Positions 31,364 to 40,714 are shown, counted from the stretch's first letter. The stretch is 64,000 nucleotides of DNA from Rhodococcus triatomae BKS 15-14 (GCA_000341795.1 AODO01000010.1:124001-188000); one strand, 5' to 3'. Program-made: numbers and translations. The notes: generated from the letters alone by a model not told the origin.

Positions 31364-31402
31364 GAGATCAGTGAGAACGGCTGAGGAGAGGACACCACCA
31401 CC

Positions 31403-31741
31403 ATGGCAGATCGCGTACTTCGAGGGAGCCGCCTCGGAGCGGTGAGCTACGAGACGGACCGTGACCACGACCTCGCACCCCGGCGGATCGCCCGCTACCG
31501 CTGCGACAACGGCGAGGAGTTCGACGTCCCGTTCGCCGACGATGCCGAGATCCCCGGCACCTGGCTGTGCAAGAACGGTCTCGAAGGCACCCTGCTCGAG
31601 GGCGCCGCACCCGAGGTCAAGAAGGTCAAGCCGCCGCGCACCCACTGGGACATGCTGCTCGAGCGCCGCTCCATCGAGGAACTCGAAGAGCTGCTCAAGG
31701 AGCGCCTGGACCTGCTGAAGACCAAGCGGCGCGGCGCATAG
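31403..31741 (+). CDS. rbpA: RNA polymerase-binding protein RbpA
   Basis: RbpA is a 112-residue actinobacterial transcription factor that binds RNA polymerase and the group-1/2 sigma factor and stabilises the open complex. The protein begins MADRVLRGSRLGAVSYETDR and has the Cys-containing core (RYRCDNGEEFDVPF...WLCKNG). A basic linker (KKVKPPRTHWDMLLERRS) and a C-terminal sigma-interacting helix (IEELEELLKERLDLLK) follow. Length and sequence are standard for Corynebacteriales. GAGGAGAGG precedes the ATG by 11 bases. A sigma-R-like promoter lies upstream and a strong hairpin downstream, so it is monocistronic. Confidence 0.97.
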   Translation: MADRVLRGSRLGAVSYETDRDHDLAPRRIARYRCDNGEEFDVPFADDAEIPGTWLCKNGLEGTLLEGAAPEVKKVKPPRTHWDMLLERRSIEELEELLKERLDLLKTKRRGA

Positions 31742-31789
31742 CGGAGCGCGCCGCAGCGGTCACACCGCGGAGCGTGGCGAAGCCCGTAT

Positions 31790-31838
31790 ACGACGCGAGG
31801 GGCCCCGGAGATTCGATCTCCGGGGCCCCTCGCGTCGT
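31790..31838. terminator. Strong bidirectional terminator between rbpA and ppm1
   Basis: A perfect 22-base stem (arms 31790-31811 and 31817-31838, core GGGGCCCCGGAGA with its complement) with a TTCGA loop lies between two convergent genes. It is the longest hairpin in the window. Confidence 0.85.
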
Positions 31839-31843
31839 GTCGG

Positions 31844-32620
31844 CTACCTGCCGACGAGGCCGCGCAGCTTCCGCCAGCGGTTCGCCATGCCCCAACCGAG
31901 GACCTTCGTGAACGCCTCGGTGATGATGTTGCCGGACATCTTCGACTCGCCGAACTCGCGTTCGGTGAAGGTGATCGGCACCTCGACCATGGTGAACCCG
32001 GCCTGCAGCGCCCGCCAGCCCATGTCGATCTGGAAGCAGTAGCCGGCGGATTCGATGGCCCCGAGGTCGAGTGTCTCGAGGACCACGCGCCGGTAGGCGC
32101 GGTAGCCGCCGGTGATGTCCTTGATCTTCACCCCGAGCGCGAGCTGGGAGTAGATGTTGCCGCCGCGGGAGAGGATCTCGCGGCGCCGCGGCCAGTTCAC
32201 GACACTGCCACCGGGCACGTAGCGGGATCCGGCGACGACGTCGGCGCCCTCGTCGATCTTGTCGAGCAGGCGATGCAGCTGCTCGGGTGCGTGGCTGCCG
32301 TCGGCGTCCATCTCGACGACCACCTGGTAGTCGCGTTCGAGTGCCCACTGGAAGCCGGCGATGTAGGCCGCGCCGAGTCCGTTCTTCTCGGTGCGGTGCA
32401 TCACGTGGATGCGTCCCTCGGTGTCGTCGGCGGCGAGCTTGTCGGCGATGTCGCCGGTGCCGTCGGGGCTGCCGTCGTCGGCGACGAGGACGTGCGCACC
32501 GGGCACGGCCGCGTGCAGCCGCCCGATGATCAGCGCAATGTTCTCGCTCTCGTTGTACGTCGGAATGATGACCAGCGTGCTGGAGCTCGGCTTGTCCCCG
32601 CTCGGCTTACCCGCGCTCAT
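31844..32620 (-). CDS. ppm1: Polyprenol monophosphomannose synthase (GT2)
   Basis: This 258-residue GT2 glycosyltransferase transfers mannose from GDP-mannose to polyprenyl phosphate, the donor for lipoglycan assembly and protein O-mannosylation. Motifs are [12 protein letters not shown], the nucleotide-binding DDGSPDGTG, the metal-binding DADGSH, and GSRYVPGG. It is the single-domain form without membrane segments; in M. tuberculosis the catalytic domain is fused to an Lnt-like domain. Here the lnt gene lies immediately upstream with a 4-base overlap, so the two act as a split version. It is the last gene of the fxsA-amidohydrolase-lnt-ppm1 operon. Confidence 0.93.
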   Translation of the reverse strand: MSAGKPSGDKPSSSTLVIIPTYNESENIALIIGRLHAAVPGAHVLVADDGSPDGTGDIADKLAADDTEGRIHVMHRTEKNGLGAAYIAGFQWALERDYQVVVEMDADGSHAPEQLHRLLDKIDEGADVVAGSRYVPGGSVVNWPRRREILSRGGNIYSQLALGVKIKDITGGYRAYRRVVLETLDLGAIESAGYCFQIDMGWRALQAGFTMVEVPITFTEREFGESKMSGNIITEAFTKVLGWGMANRWRKLRGLVGR

Positions 32621-34290
32621 TCGATCCTCTCCCCCAGCCGAGGCTGGTCCGTTCCGTGAACATCCGCACCGTCAGTTGAGGGCACGGCCGGCCGACGTCG
32701 CCGTGCTGCGGTCTGCAGGGCTGCGGCGATCACGGCCAGTGCGGCTGCGGCGGCCAGAGCGAACTCCGGAATCGAACCGAGCCGAGTAGCCAGCGTAATG
32801 GAGGTCCGAAGCGGAACCTGCGCCACCAGCGTGGTGGGCTCGAAAAGTGCGGACGAATCGGTCACAGTTCCGTCGGGTGCGACGATCGCGCTGACCCCCG
32901 ACGTGGCCGCGACGACCACCGCCCGCCCCTGCTCGACGGCCCGCAGGCGCGACATCGCGAGCTGCTGGTACGTCATCTCGGTGTCACCGAAGGTGGCGTT
33001 GTTCGTGGGCACGGCGATCAGTTCCGCGCCGGCGCGGACGGCCTCGGTGAGCGCCCGATCGAAAGCGACCTCGTAGCAGGTGGCGACACCGACCGGGATG
33101 CCGGCCGCGCGCACCACACCGTCGCCGGACCCGGGTGAGAAGTTGCCGGCCCGGTCGGCGTACTCGGAGAAGTGGCGGAAGAAGTCGCGGTACGGCAGGT
33201 ACTCGCCGAACGGCTGGATGATCTTCTTGTCGTGTTCGTCACCGGGTCCGCTGTCCGGATCCCAGACGACGACGGTGTTCGTCGTGCTGCCGTCGGCGCG
33301 CACCAGGACCGTCCCGACCAGGATCGGCGCGTCCACCGCCCGGGCCGCCGCGGTGATGGAGGCAGCGGCGTCGGCGTTGCGGAACGGGTCGATGTCGGAC
33401 GCGTTCTCCGGCCAGATGACCAGGTCGGGCTGCGGGACGGTGCCGGCGTCCACATCTGTCGCCAGCTCGAGGGTCTGCCGGACGTGGTTGTCGAGCACGG
33501 CGCGCCGCTGCGCGTTGAAGTCGAGGCCGAGTCGCGGCACCCCACCCTGGACGGCGGCGACGGTGACGGTGCCCGACTCGGCATCGGCCATGCCCGGGAC
33601 GGTCGGGGCGAGCGCGATCGCGACCAGCGGCAGCACCGCCGCCGTGGCGGCGGGCGCCAGCCAGCGCAGCACCGCCGCCGTGGCGGCGGGCGCCAGCCAG
33701 CGCAGCATCGGCCGACGGGTGTCGAGCACCGCGACCACCAGCGCGGCCAGCCCGGTACCGGTCAGCGCGACGGCGAAGCTGACGAGCGGCGCCCCGCCGA
33801 TGCTCGCGAGCGGAAGCAGCACTCCCTCGCTCTGACCGAAGGCGAGCCGACCCCAGGGGAATCCGCCGAACGGGACGGTCGAGCGGAGCCACTCCGTCAG
33901 CGACCACACGCACGCGATCCACAGCGGCGCGGCCCGGAACCGTGCCACCGCGACGGCGAGGAGCCCGAACAGACCGACGAACAGCGCCTCGACTCCGGAC
34001 AGCGCGAGCCACGGCACCGGACCGACGTACTCGCCGACCCACGGCAGCAGCGGCAGCAGGAACCCGAGCCCGGCGAGGAAGCCGTACCCGAACCCGGCGC
34101 GCAGGCGCCGCGGTCCGCGGCCCCGGTCGGTGAGCACCACAACCAGCAGCGCGATCCCGACCGGGGCGAGGAACCACAGCGGCCGGGGCGGGAAGCTCGC
34201 GAACAGCAGCAGACCCGCAACGATCGCGGCCACCGAGTTGCCCAGGACACGCAGTGCCCGCCCGCTGCGGGTGGCGGGGTCAGCGTTCAT
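32617..34290 (-). CDS. lnt: Apolipoprotein N-acyltransferase
   Basis: This 557-residue membrane enzyme N-acylates the lipoprotein N-terminal cysteine. About six transmembrane helices occupy residues 15-230. The nitrilase-like periplasmic domain follows with the triad in VIWPENASD (Glu), [15 protein letters not shown] (Lys) and VATCYEVAF (Cys), and a last helix near residue 520 anchors the C-terminus. The ATG at 34290 overlaps the amidohydrolase stop by 11 bases; a longer open frame to 34497 is a shadow. A perfect 36-base tandem repeat duplicates [12 protein letters not shown] in a membrane segment (see 33631-33702). In mycobacteria this protein interacts with or is fused to Ppm1. Confidence 0.93.
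   Translation of the reverse strand: MNADPATRSGRALRVLGNSVAAIVAGLLLFASFPPRPLWFLAPVGIALLVVVLTDRGRGPRRLRAGFGYGFLAGLGFLLPLLPWVGEYVGPVPWLALSGVEALFVGLFGLLAVAVARFRAAPLWIACVWSLTEWLRSTVPFGGFPWGRLAFGQSEGVLLPLASIGGAPLVSFAVALTGTGLAALVVAVLDTRRPMLRWLAPAATAAVLRWLAPAATAAVLPLVAIALAPTVPGMADAESGTVTVAAVQGGVPRLGLDFNAQRRAVLDNHVRQTLELATDVDAGTVPQPDLVIWPENASDIDPFRNADAAASITAAARAVDAPILVGTVLVRADGSTTNTVVVWDPDSGPGDEHDKKIIQPFGEYLPYRDFFRHFSEYADRAGNFSPGSGDGVVRAAGIPVGVATCYEVAFDRALTEAVRAGAELIAVPTNNATFGDTEMTYQQLAMSRLRAVEQGRAVVVAATSGVSAIVAPDGTVTDSSALFEPTTLVAQVPLRTSITLATRLGSIPEFALAAAAALAVIAAALQTAARRRRPAVPSTDGADVHGTDQPRLGERIE
33631..33702 (-). repeat. Perfect 36-base tandem duplication inside lnt
   Basis: Copies at 33631-33666 and 33667-33702 are identical and are followed by a partial third start (CAGCA). 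The repeat is in frame and duplicates 12 residues ([12 protein letters not shown]) in a membrane segment before the catalytic domain. Identity at the DNA level points to a recent slippage event, or to an assembly artefact. Confidence 0.95.
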
Positions 34291-35857
34291 GAATGGTGAC
34301 GCCACGGTGCACCGTGCGCAGGCACACCGGGTTGGGCGCGTCGTCGTCGAGACGCGGCATCGCCGGGACCCGCGACCGCGGGTCCGTCGACCAGCGCTGC
34401 ACGGTGTCCTTCGCGGCGGTGACGACGAGTTCGCCGGCATCCCACACCGCGTAGGAGGCGGGCGCGCCGGGAACGAGGGTGCCGGCCAGACCGTCACGGA
34501 CCCCGCCGGCGCGCCAGGCGCCGCGCGTGGCCGCGGCGTAGGCGGCGCGCGGGGAGATACCGCTGCCGTCGGTGCGGTGGTGCGCGGCGGCGCGCAGACT
34601 GTCCCACGGGTTCAGCGGGGTGACGGGTGCGTCCGAGCCGATGGCGAGGGACACACCCGCCGAGGCCATCGCCGCGAACGGGTTCATCGCCAGCGCCCGC
34701 TCGGCGCCGAGCGCGCGGGCGTACATGCCGTCGGGGCCACCCCAGAGCGCGTCGAAGCCCGGCTGCACGCTGGCGACGACTCCCCAGGCGGCGAGTTTCG
34801 CGGACTGTTCGGCGTCGATCATCTCGACGTGCTCGAGCCGGTGCCCGCAGGCCGCGACCGCGGGACCGCCGAGTTCCGCGACGATCCGTTCGAAGCCGGC
34901 GACGGCGGCGGCGACGGCGGCGTCACCGATGACGTGGAAGCCGGCCTGGATGCCGGCGATCGTGCAGGCCCGCAGGTGTGCGGCGACGGCGTCGACGTCC
35001 AGATAGCCGGTGCCGGTGTGCGGGCGGTCCGCGTACGGCTGCGACAGCCACGCGGTGCGAGAGCCGATCGACCCGTCGACGAACAGGTCGCCACCGAGCG
35101 CGTGGGCGCCGGTGTCGGCGAGTAGGGCGGTGGCCTCGTCGGCGTCGGAGACGGCCTGCCCCCAGAACGCGCGAACCTGCACGCCGTGGTCGGTGGCGAG
35201 CAGTTCGGCGAGATCGGTGCGGCCCGCGATGTCCGGGCCGGAGCATTCGTGGACGGCGACGACGCCGTTGGCGGCGGCGCGGTCGAGTGCCGCGGCCCGG
35301 GCCCGGGCCCGCTGTTCGGTGGTGAGCAGGTCACGGGCGGCGGCGCGGATCCGATGGTGCTCGTCGGCGGTGACGGGAGCGTCACCGGGCAGCGCGGCCC
35401 GCGCGCGCAACGGGGTCGAGCAGGCCGCCGAGTGTGCGTCGATCCGGGCGAGGTACACCGCCCGACCGGGCGCCGCCTCGTCGAGTTCGGTGGTGGTCGG
35501 GCCGCGGTCCGCGTCGGGCCAGCCGGTCTCGTCCCAGCCCTGGCCCCAGACGACCGCGTCGTCGTGGCTGGCGGCGTACGCGCGGACCAGGTCGAGACAT
35601 TCGCGCAGCGACCGCGCGCCCGCCACGTCCAGGCCGGTCAGCGTGAGTCCGAGCGAGGTGGTGTGGACGTGGGTGTCGACGAACCCGGGCCCGACGAACG
35701 CGCCGTCCAGGTCGACGATCTCCGCGTCCGGGTGCAGGGCGCGGCCGGGCCGGTCCTCCCCCACCCAGACGACGGTGCCGTCGGTGATCGCCATCGAAGT
35801 CGCGTCCGGTGCCGCCGGGCTGTAGATCCTGCCGCCGACCAACAGTTGGGTACTCAC
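34280..35857 (-). CDS. YtcJ-like metal-dependent amidohydrolase
   Basis: This 525-residue amidohydrolase of the YtcJ/amidohydrolase-3 type has the first metal motif GPGFVDTHVHTTSLG, a central GFHVIGDAAV, HRLEHVEM with metal-ligand histidines, and a late IGSDAPV aspartate motif. The substrate is unknown for nearly all such proteins. It sits in a tight operon: fxsA ends six bases upstream and lnt begins inside its 3' end. Mycobacteria carry a related hypothetical gene in the same interval between ppm1 and fxsA, so its presence here is syntenic rather than acquired; that comparison is from memory. Confidence 0.82.
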   Translation of the reverse strand: MSTQLLVGGRIYSPAAPDATSMAITDGTVVWVGEDRPGRALHPDAEIVDLDGAFVGPGFVDTHVHTTSLGLTLTGLDVAGARSLRECLDLVRAYAASHDDAVVWGQGWDETGWPDADRGPTTTELDEAAPGRAVYLARIDAHSAACSTPLRARAALPGDAPVTADEHHRIRAAARDLLTTEQRARARAAALDRAAANGVVAVHECSGPDIAGRTDLAELLATDHGVQVRAFWGQAVSDADEATALLADTGAHALGGDLFVDGSIGSRTAWLSQPYADRPHTGTGYLDVDAVAAHLRACTIAGIQAGFHVIGDAAVAAAVAGFERIVAELGGPAVAACGHRLEHVEMIDAEQSAKLAAWGVVASVQPGFDALWGGPDGMYARALGAERALAMNPFAAMASAGVSLAIGSDAPVTPLNPWDSLRAAAHHRTDGSGISPRAAYAAATRGAWRAGGVRDGLAGTLVPGAPASYAVWDAGELVVTAAKDTVQRWSTDPRSRVPAMPRLDDDAPNPVCLRTVHRGVTIHER

Positions 35858-35863
35858 GGGGCT

Positions 35864-36418
35864 TCAGTCTGCCCGGCCGCCGTCGGTGCGGTGCGCACCG
35901 GGATCGGGAAGCACGATCTCGCCCTCGATCGCCTGTGGCCCACCCCACATCGGCCGGGACGGAGCGTCGTCGACGACCACGTCCTCGACGACGACACCGT
36001 CGACGACGGTGGCGCGGGAGCGGGCGTACGCCCCGGCACCGGCGGCGCCGGCGGCGGACACGACGGCCATCCGGCGGCCGGCGACGAGCACGGCCAGCGG
36101 GCGCAGCAGCATCCGGGTGGGCGGTGCGAGCATCAGCAGACCCAGCACCCCCGTGACCAGCCCCGGCACGAGCAGCAGGACGGTGCCGGTGGTGACGAGA
36201 GCACCGTCCGCGACGGCGCCGCCGATCGACCCGCGGCCTTCACCCGCGCGTTGCAGCTGCTCGAACACCCGCCGGAACTGGGACCGCATCAGCCACAGCC
36301 CGACCGCCCAGGTGGCGAGGAACAGCAGGACGGTCCAGCCGACGCCGATGGCGCTGCCGAGCCACACCACCGCCGCGATCTCCACCACGAGGTACAGCAC
36401 GAACAGTGCGGGAATCAT
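35864..36418 (-). CDS. fxsA: FxsA family membrane protein
   Basis: This 184-residue FxsA-like cytoplasmic membrane protein has two N-terminal transmembrane helices (residues 3-20 and 25-43), a re-entrant hydrophobic stretch (TGTVLLLVPGLVTGVLGLLML, about 77-97) with the family's conserved PGLVTG, and an Asp/Val-rich C-terminal tail. In E. coli, overproduction of FxsA relieves phage T7 exclusion by the F plasmid; its native role is unknown. It is the first gene of the operon fxsA-amidohydrolase-lnt-ppm1. Confidence 0.88.
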   Translation of the reverse strand: MIPALFVLYLVVEIAAVVWLGSAIGVGWTVLLFLATWAVGLWLMRSQFRRVFEQLQRAGEGRGSIGGAVADGALVTTGTVLLLVPGLVTGVLGLLMLAPPTRMLLRPLAVLVAGRRMAVVSAAGAAGAGAYARSRATVVDGVVVEDVVVDDAPSRPMWGGPQAIEGEIVLPDPGAHRTDGGRAD

Positions 36419-36493
36419 GTCGGTCCTTTCGATCGGTGCTCTGCCCTGTCAACGACCGGGACGCCCGATTTTCTCCCGTACCCGCCGGGTGCG

Positions 36494-37705
36494 TCAGAAG
36501 GTGAATCCCGCGAACGCCGCCCGCGGCCACCAGAACAGGTCCTCGGCCACACCGAGCGCCGCGGGGTCGTGTACCCGGACGCGGCCGCTGTCGGCGAGCT
36601 GATGCCACCGCACCCCACCGAGCAGCACCGACCCGAGCGCGGACACGTCGAGTTCGATCTGCGCCTCGTCGTCCGTACGGGCGACCTCGCCGGTGTCGTC
36701 GCCGATCCGGTATCGGCCGCTGTTCTCGGGAAGCAGCGCATCCTCGACGTCGAGGACCACCGAACCGGCGCCACGGTACGTGCGGGCGGCCAGCGCCCGC
36801 GGCACGTCGAGGACCCGCAGCCACGTCTCGTCCTGCACCGACAGGATCCGGGCGGCACGGTGGTCGGTGAGCAGCCACGGCAGCGGGGAGTCGATCGGCA
36901 GCGCCGTGAACACGAAGCGGTCCACGAGGTCGAGGGTGAGCAGGAACTGCAGCAGCGCGACGGTGGTGTCGGCGTCGGCGGCGACGAGGTCCTCGACGAC
37001 CACGGTCCGCTGATCGGCACCGAACCAGGTGTCCGGGTTCCCGGGCCGGTACCGGACGTAGCCGGTCTCGCTGCCGGGTGATCCGCACACGGCCAGGTAT
37101 CCGGGATGCGCGGCGGACCGCTGCTGACGGCGCCGGCCGAACGCCCACCACTGCGGCGAGCGGTCGATGGCACCGGGCCGGTCCGATGCGGCGGCCTCGT
37201 GGATCCGGGCGCACAGCGCGGGATCCACGGCCACGAGCCGGACGGGACGATCCGACCCGGTCCGCAGCCGCGCCCGCCGCGTCGACAGTTCCCAGGACGC
37301 CGAGCTCCCCGCGATGCCGTAGCCGAACCGCTCGTAGATCGTGGCCTCGGAGGCCCGCAGCGTCGCGACGACGTCACCGCCGTCGCGGGCGGCACGCAGC
37401 TGGGCCGTGACCAGTGCCCGCAGGATCCCGCGGCGGGTGTGGGTCGGGACGACGCCGATGTGGGTGACGGCCGCGTGCGCGACACGTGCGTCGCCGGGGA
37501 GGGTGAGCTCTCCGCCGGTGGAGTCGGCGGTCCCGACCATCGTGCCGTCGACGAACGCGCCGAGGGTGCGGCCCGGTTCGAAAAGCTCGACGATGTCCGC
37601 GACGGTGGGGTCACCGAGATGCGGCAGCCCCACCATCGCGGTGCGGAAGATGTCGTAGGCGCGGAGCAGGTCCGTCTCGGCGCGCAGGATCCGGACGTCG
37701 GTCAT
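36494..37705 (-). CDS. Eis-like GNAT acetyltransferase
   Basis: This 403-residue protein follows the Eis layout: an N-terminal GNAT domain (VTHIGVVPTHTRRGILRALV acetyl-CoA loop, EATIYERFGYG with the catalytic Tyr), a second GNAT-like lobe and a C-terminal SCP-like domain. It ends in Phe (AAFAGFTF). In M. tuberculosis Eis the terminal Phe carboxylate takes part in catalysis, and the length (402) is nearly the same. Characterised members acetylate aminoglycosides and other amines; the native substrate is open. The start is the ATG at 37705, with an alternative three codons upstream at 37714. It lies between msrA and fxsA on the same strand. Confidence 0.88.
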   Translation of the reverse strand: MTDVRILRAETDLLRAYDIFRTAMVGLPHLGDPTVADIVELFEPGRTLGAFVDGTMVGTADSTGGELTLPGDARVAHAAVTHIGVVPTHTRRGILRALVTAQLRAARDGGDVVATLRASEATIYERFGYGIAGSSASWELSTRRARLRTGSDRPVRLVAVDPALCARIHEAAASDRPGAIDRSPQWWAFGRRRQQRSAAHPGYLAVCGSPGSETGYVRYRPGNPDTWFGADQRTVVVEDLVAADADTTVALLQFLLTLDLVDRFVFTALPIDSPLPWLLTDHRAARILSVQDETWLRVLDVPRALAARTYRGAGSVVLDVEDALLPENSGRYRIGDDTGEVARTDDEAQIELDVSALGSVLLGGVRWHQLADSGRVRVHDPAALGVAEDLFWWPRAAFAGFTF

Positions 37706-37740
37706 GGCGTCCATGGTCCCAGGCACGCCGAGGCACGGGC

Positions 37741-38253
37741 TCAGCTGGTCGCCCGACTGTTCGGCAGCTTCCACCCCGGGCGCGGGAAGTGGCACGTGTA
37801 GCCGTCCGGGTAGCGCTGCAGGTAGTTCTGGTGCTCGGGTTCCGCGTCCCAGAACGTGCTCGCCGGGGTCACCTCGGTCACGACCGTGCCGGGCCACAGA
37901 CCGGACGCGTCGACGTCGGCGATCGTGTCGACGGCGACCTGCTTCTGCTCGTCGTCGAGGTGGAAGATCGCGGAACGGTACGACGTGCCGACGTCGTTGC
38001 CCTGCCGGTTCACCGTCGTCGGATCGTGGATCTGGAAGAAGAACTCCAGCAGTGCCCGGTAGTCGGTCCGCGCGGGGTCGTAGACGATCTCGACCGCCTC
38101 GGCGTGCCCCGGATGATTGCGGTAGGTCGGGTGATCGTTCTGCCCGCCGGTGTAGCCGACGCGTGTGGACACCACACCCGGCTGGTTGCGGATCAGGTCC
38201 TCCATGCCCCAGAAGCATCCGCCCGCGAGGATCGCCCTGCGTGTGTCGGCCAT
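37741..38253 (-). CDS. msrA: Peptide-methionine (S)-S-oxide reductase MsrA
   Basis: This 170-residue cytoplasmic repair enzyme reduces methionine-S-sulfoxide. The active-site motif GGCFWGMED places the nucleophilic Cys at residue 13, followed by [19 protein letters not shown] and [26 protein letters not shown], all family hallmarks. The ATG at 38253 has AGGAAGG upstream; a longer frame to 38343 is not supported. It lies 35 bases upstream of the Eis-like gene on the same strand, possibly co-transcribed. Confidence 0.95.
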   Translation of the reverse strand: MADTRRAILAGGCFWGMEDLIRNQPGVVSTRVGYTGGQNDHPTYRNHPGHAEAVEIVYDPARTDYRALLEFFFQIHDPTTVNRQGNDVGTSYRSAIFHLDDEQKQVAVDTIADVDASGLWPGTVVTEVTPASTFWDAEPEHQNYLQRYPDGYTCHFPRPGWKLPNSRATS

Positions 38254-38368
38254 TCCGTGTTCCTTCCTGAACTGACGTTCCGAACCGAAAGCGACATCGG
38301 GGTCGACCCGTCGAGCGGGTCTCCCGGTGCCTGCTCGCAGCAACCGATCGGGACGCCGAGATGTTCCC

Positions 38369-39439
38369 TCATGTCGGTGGCCGCACCTGCGTCGTGTCCG
38401 ACGGCGGTGCCGCGCGCAACGCCGTCAGTTGATCACGGAGCGCGGCCGCGGCGGTGCGGGCCCGACCCTCCTCGACGCGCGAGCGTTCGAGTTCGTCACG
38501 AAGCGTGTCCACCCGCCGCCGCAGTTCGGCCGCGGCGGCGCGTTCGTGCTCGACGGCCCGTTCGAGCCGGGTGACGGTGTCGGCGGCAGCTGCCGCGGCG
38601 TTCTCGGCGGCCGACCGCAGGTCCGCGATCCGCTGCTCGGACACCGCGGTGACCTGCGCGAGGTGACGGGCCGCGGTCTCGGCCTCCTCGGCCGCACGCC
38701 GGTGTGCGGTCTCCGCGGCGGCCTCGGCGACCGCGGCGCGTTGCCGGGCGGCCTCGGTGCGGTTCTCCGACTCGCGCAGGTGGGTGCGGACCGACTTCGT
38801 CTCCGCGGCGGCCGCGGACAGTCGTGTGTCGCGGTCCGCCTCCAGCGCCGCGATCTGCTCGGCGGTCTCGGCTGTCCGGGTCCGGTGCGCCCGATCCAGG
38901 TCCTCGAGCGCCTTCCGGTGCTCGGCGGTGAGCCGATCGACCTCGTCGCGGTGCGATTGCAGTGCGGCCGAGAGTTCGGCGTCGACGGCGCGGACGGCCG
39001 CGTCCGCGTTGGCGCGGTCGTCGAGTGCGGCGTCGTGTCTCGCACGCAGGTCCGCCAACTCGGTGTCGTATGCGGCCTTGGTCTGGGCGAGCTCGACGCT
39101 CGCGCGGTGCAGCGCGCCGTCGAGGGCGGCGGGGTCGGCGAGCCGGTCGACCGCGGCCGTGATTTGACGTGCCGCGAGCGCGAACCGGTCGACGGCCGTG
39201 CCGGTGACCGCCCGGAGGTCGGTGAGGGTGCGTTCGAGGGTGCCGATCACCTCGACCGGGGTGGCGGTGTCGACGGCGTCGATGTCGCCCTGCTGTTCCC
39301 GCGCCTTCTGCCGGGCGCGGAAGGCGCGGACCCGGTCCGCGTCGCTGGCGTACTTGCGGGGCCGTCCGGGTCGGGGCCTGCTCTCGTCGGCGGGCGGGTC
39401 CGCCGACGGCGTATCGGTGTCGTTCGGCTCGGTCTGCAC
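38369..39439 (-). CDS. KfrA-like coiled-coil DNA-binding protein
   Basis: This 356-residue protein has an N-terminal basic DNA-binding segment ([30 protein letters not shown]), including an AT-hook-like GRPRK. About 260 residues of Ala/Arg/Glu-rich heptad repeats follow and should form a long coiled coil. This is the build of plasmid KfrA-type proteins, which bind inverted repeats upstream of their own gene. A GTG start at 39439 with GGGGGA upstream is preferred. The gene is divergent from the tyrosine recombinase gene and the intervening 119 bases contain the matching kind of palindromic repeats. The biological role on a chromosome is unknown. Confidence 0.75.
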   Translation of the reverse strand: MQTEPNDTDTPSADPPADESRPRPGRPRKYASDADRVRAFRARQKAREQQGDIDAVDTATPVEVIGTLERTLTDLRAVTGTAVDRFALAARQITAAVDRLADPAALDGALHRASVELAQTKAAYDTELADLRARHDAALDDRANADAAVRAVDAELSAALQSHRDEVDRLTAEHRKALEDLDRAHRTRTAETAEQIAALEADRDTRLSAAAAETKSVRTHLRESENRTEAARQRAAVAEAAAETAHRRAAEEAETAARHLAQVTAVSEQRIADLRSAAENAAAAAADTVTRLERAVEHERAAAAELRRRVDTLRDELERSRVEEGRARTAAAALRDQLTALRAAPPSDTTQVRPPT

Positions 39440-39461
39440 GGCCGGTCCCCCATTCGTGTTC

Positions 39462-39507
39462 TGTAACGTTACGTGACAGGTTACGTTACGTAGTACGTAA
39501 TGTAACG
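39462..39507. promoter_or_regulatory. Cluster of GTAACG/CGTTAC palindromes: candidate operator of the KfrA-like/recombinase pair
   Basis: GTAACGTTAC (39463-39472) is a perfect palindrome. CGTTAC recurs at 39484-39489, overlapping GTTACG at 39480-39485, and GTAACG at 39502-39507, with TACGTA steps between. The stretch is far more A+T-rich than its surroundings and lies in the 119-base gap between two divergent genes, so it probably controls both. Confidence 0.7.
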
Positions 39508-39558
39508 CAGAATTTTGTTCGTCATAATTCCCACTTATGGTGAGTTAGAATTCGCCGC

Positions 39559-40683
39559 GTGAGCGAGCTGATCCCGGCCCCCGAACGCGCCCCGGCGACA
39601 CCCGTCCCCGAGGACGTCGCGGACGCGATGAACCGGCTGCGGCGCGCAGCGGTCCCCGAGAACACCCGCGCCGCCCAGATCAGCGACTGGTCGATCTTCG
39701 GCCGCTGGTGCGAGCGCGTCGGCCAGCCACCGCTGCCGGCGACACCGGAACTGATCGGCTGGTTCCTGACCGAGAAGTCGGCCGAGGTCCGTCCGGACGG
39801 CAGACCCGCCTACGCGCCCGCGACGATGACGCGGTGGGTGGCGTCGATCAACACCGTCCACTCCCTCGCCGGGCACCCGAAACCCGGCCGGGCACCGGCG
39901 GTCCGGGAGATCCTGCGCGGCATCGCACGCACCCGTGCCACGCCACCCGCCCGACGCGAACCGCTGCTCACCGACGACGTGCGGATCCTCGTGGAGACCA
40001 TGCGCGCGGCGGCGGCGACCTGGCCCGAACGCGCCGCCGAACGCCGCGACTCCGCCGTTCTCCTGGTCGGGCTGACCGGCGCGATGCGCCGCTCGGAGCT
40101 GTCGGGGCTGCTCGTCTCCGATGTCCGTCCGCACCGCGCCGACGGCCTGTACGTGACGATCCGGCGGTCGAAGACCGACCAGACCGCCGCCGGCCGCACG
40201 GTCACACTCCCCTACGGGTCGTCACCCGTGACCTGCCCGGTGTGCGCCCACCGCCGGTGGCGCGAGGTCGTCGACGCCTGGGACGAGGGCGGCCGCGAGG
40301 CGGTGTCCGCCCTGCTCGGTGGCCCGGACGACTCCCACACCGAGCATCGGTGCCGCGGACTGACCGCCGCACCCGCCGCCGCGCGGCCGCTGTTCCGCAG
40401 CGTGCACCGCACCGGCGGTCTCGGCGAGGGTCCGCTCTCGGGGCAGGCCATCGCCTCGATGATCCAGCGCCGCGCCCGACAGTCCGGATACGCGGAAGAG
40501 TTCGTCGCGATGCTCGGCGGGCACAGCCTGCGGGCCGGCTTCGTCACCCAGGCGGTCCGCAACGCCGCGAGCGCGGAACAGATCATGACGCAGAGCGGGC
40601 ACACCGATCAGCGGATGATCGCCCTCTACTCCCGCCAGCACGCCGGACTGCACGGCAACGCGGTCACCGCGCTCGGACTCTGA
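39559..40683 (+). CDS. Tyrosine recombinase/integrase
   Basis: This 374-residue site-specific recombinase has an N-terminal SAM-like core-binding domain (about 15-115) and a catalytic domain with Arg in TGAMRRSELSGL, Lys in IRRSKTD, His-x-x-Arg in GGHSLRAGF, and His plus Tyr in SGHTDQRMIALYSR. The full set is present, so it should be active. An unusual Cys-containing insertion (VTCPVCAHRRW...HRC) lies between the Lys and His-Arg motifs. GTG at 39559 is the start. There is no adjacent tRNA gene or visible att duplication, so it does not look like a simple phage integrase. The divergent KfrA-like gene suggests a plasmid-derived or domesticated module. Confidence 0.9.
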   Translation: MSELIPAPERAPATPVPEDVADAMNRLRRAAVPENTRAAQISDWSIFGRWCERVGQPPLPATPELIGWFLTEKSAEVRPDGRPAYAPATMTRWVASINTVHSLAGHPKPGRAPAVREILRGIARTRATPPARREPLLTDDVRILVETMRAAAATWPERAAERRDSAVLLVGLTGAMRRSELSGLLVSDVRPHRADGLYVTIRRSKTDQTAAGRTVTLPYGSSPVTCPVCAHRRWREVVDAWDEGGREAVSALLGGPDDSHTEHRCRGLTAAPAAARPLFRSVHRTGGLGEGPLSGQAIASMIQRRARQSGYAEEFVAMLGGHSLRAGFVTQAVRNAASAEQIMTQSGHTDQRMIALYSRQHAGLHGNAVTALGL

Positions 40684-40697
40684 CGCGGGGCGCCGAC

Positions 40698-40714
40698 TCT
40701 CACAGAGTTCTCAC
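40698..40714 (+). promoter_or_regulatory. Direct repeat TCTCAC with 11-base period upstream of the 40821 gene
   Basis: TCTCAC at 40698-40703 and 40709-40714 lie one helical turn apart, the arrangement bound by OmpR-family response regulators. Because a PrrA-like OmpR regulator is encoded just downstream, autoregulation is possible. This is suggestive only. Confidence 0.35.

Noticed and set aside
39559-40683. Integrated phage or genomic island around the tyrosine recombinase
   Set aside because: Flanking genes are ordinary chromosomal ones, no phage genes or direct att repeats could be seen, and composition outside the operator does not change.
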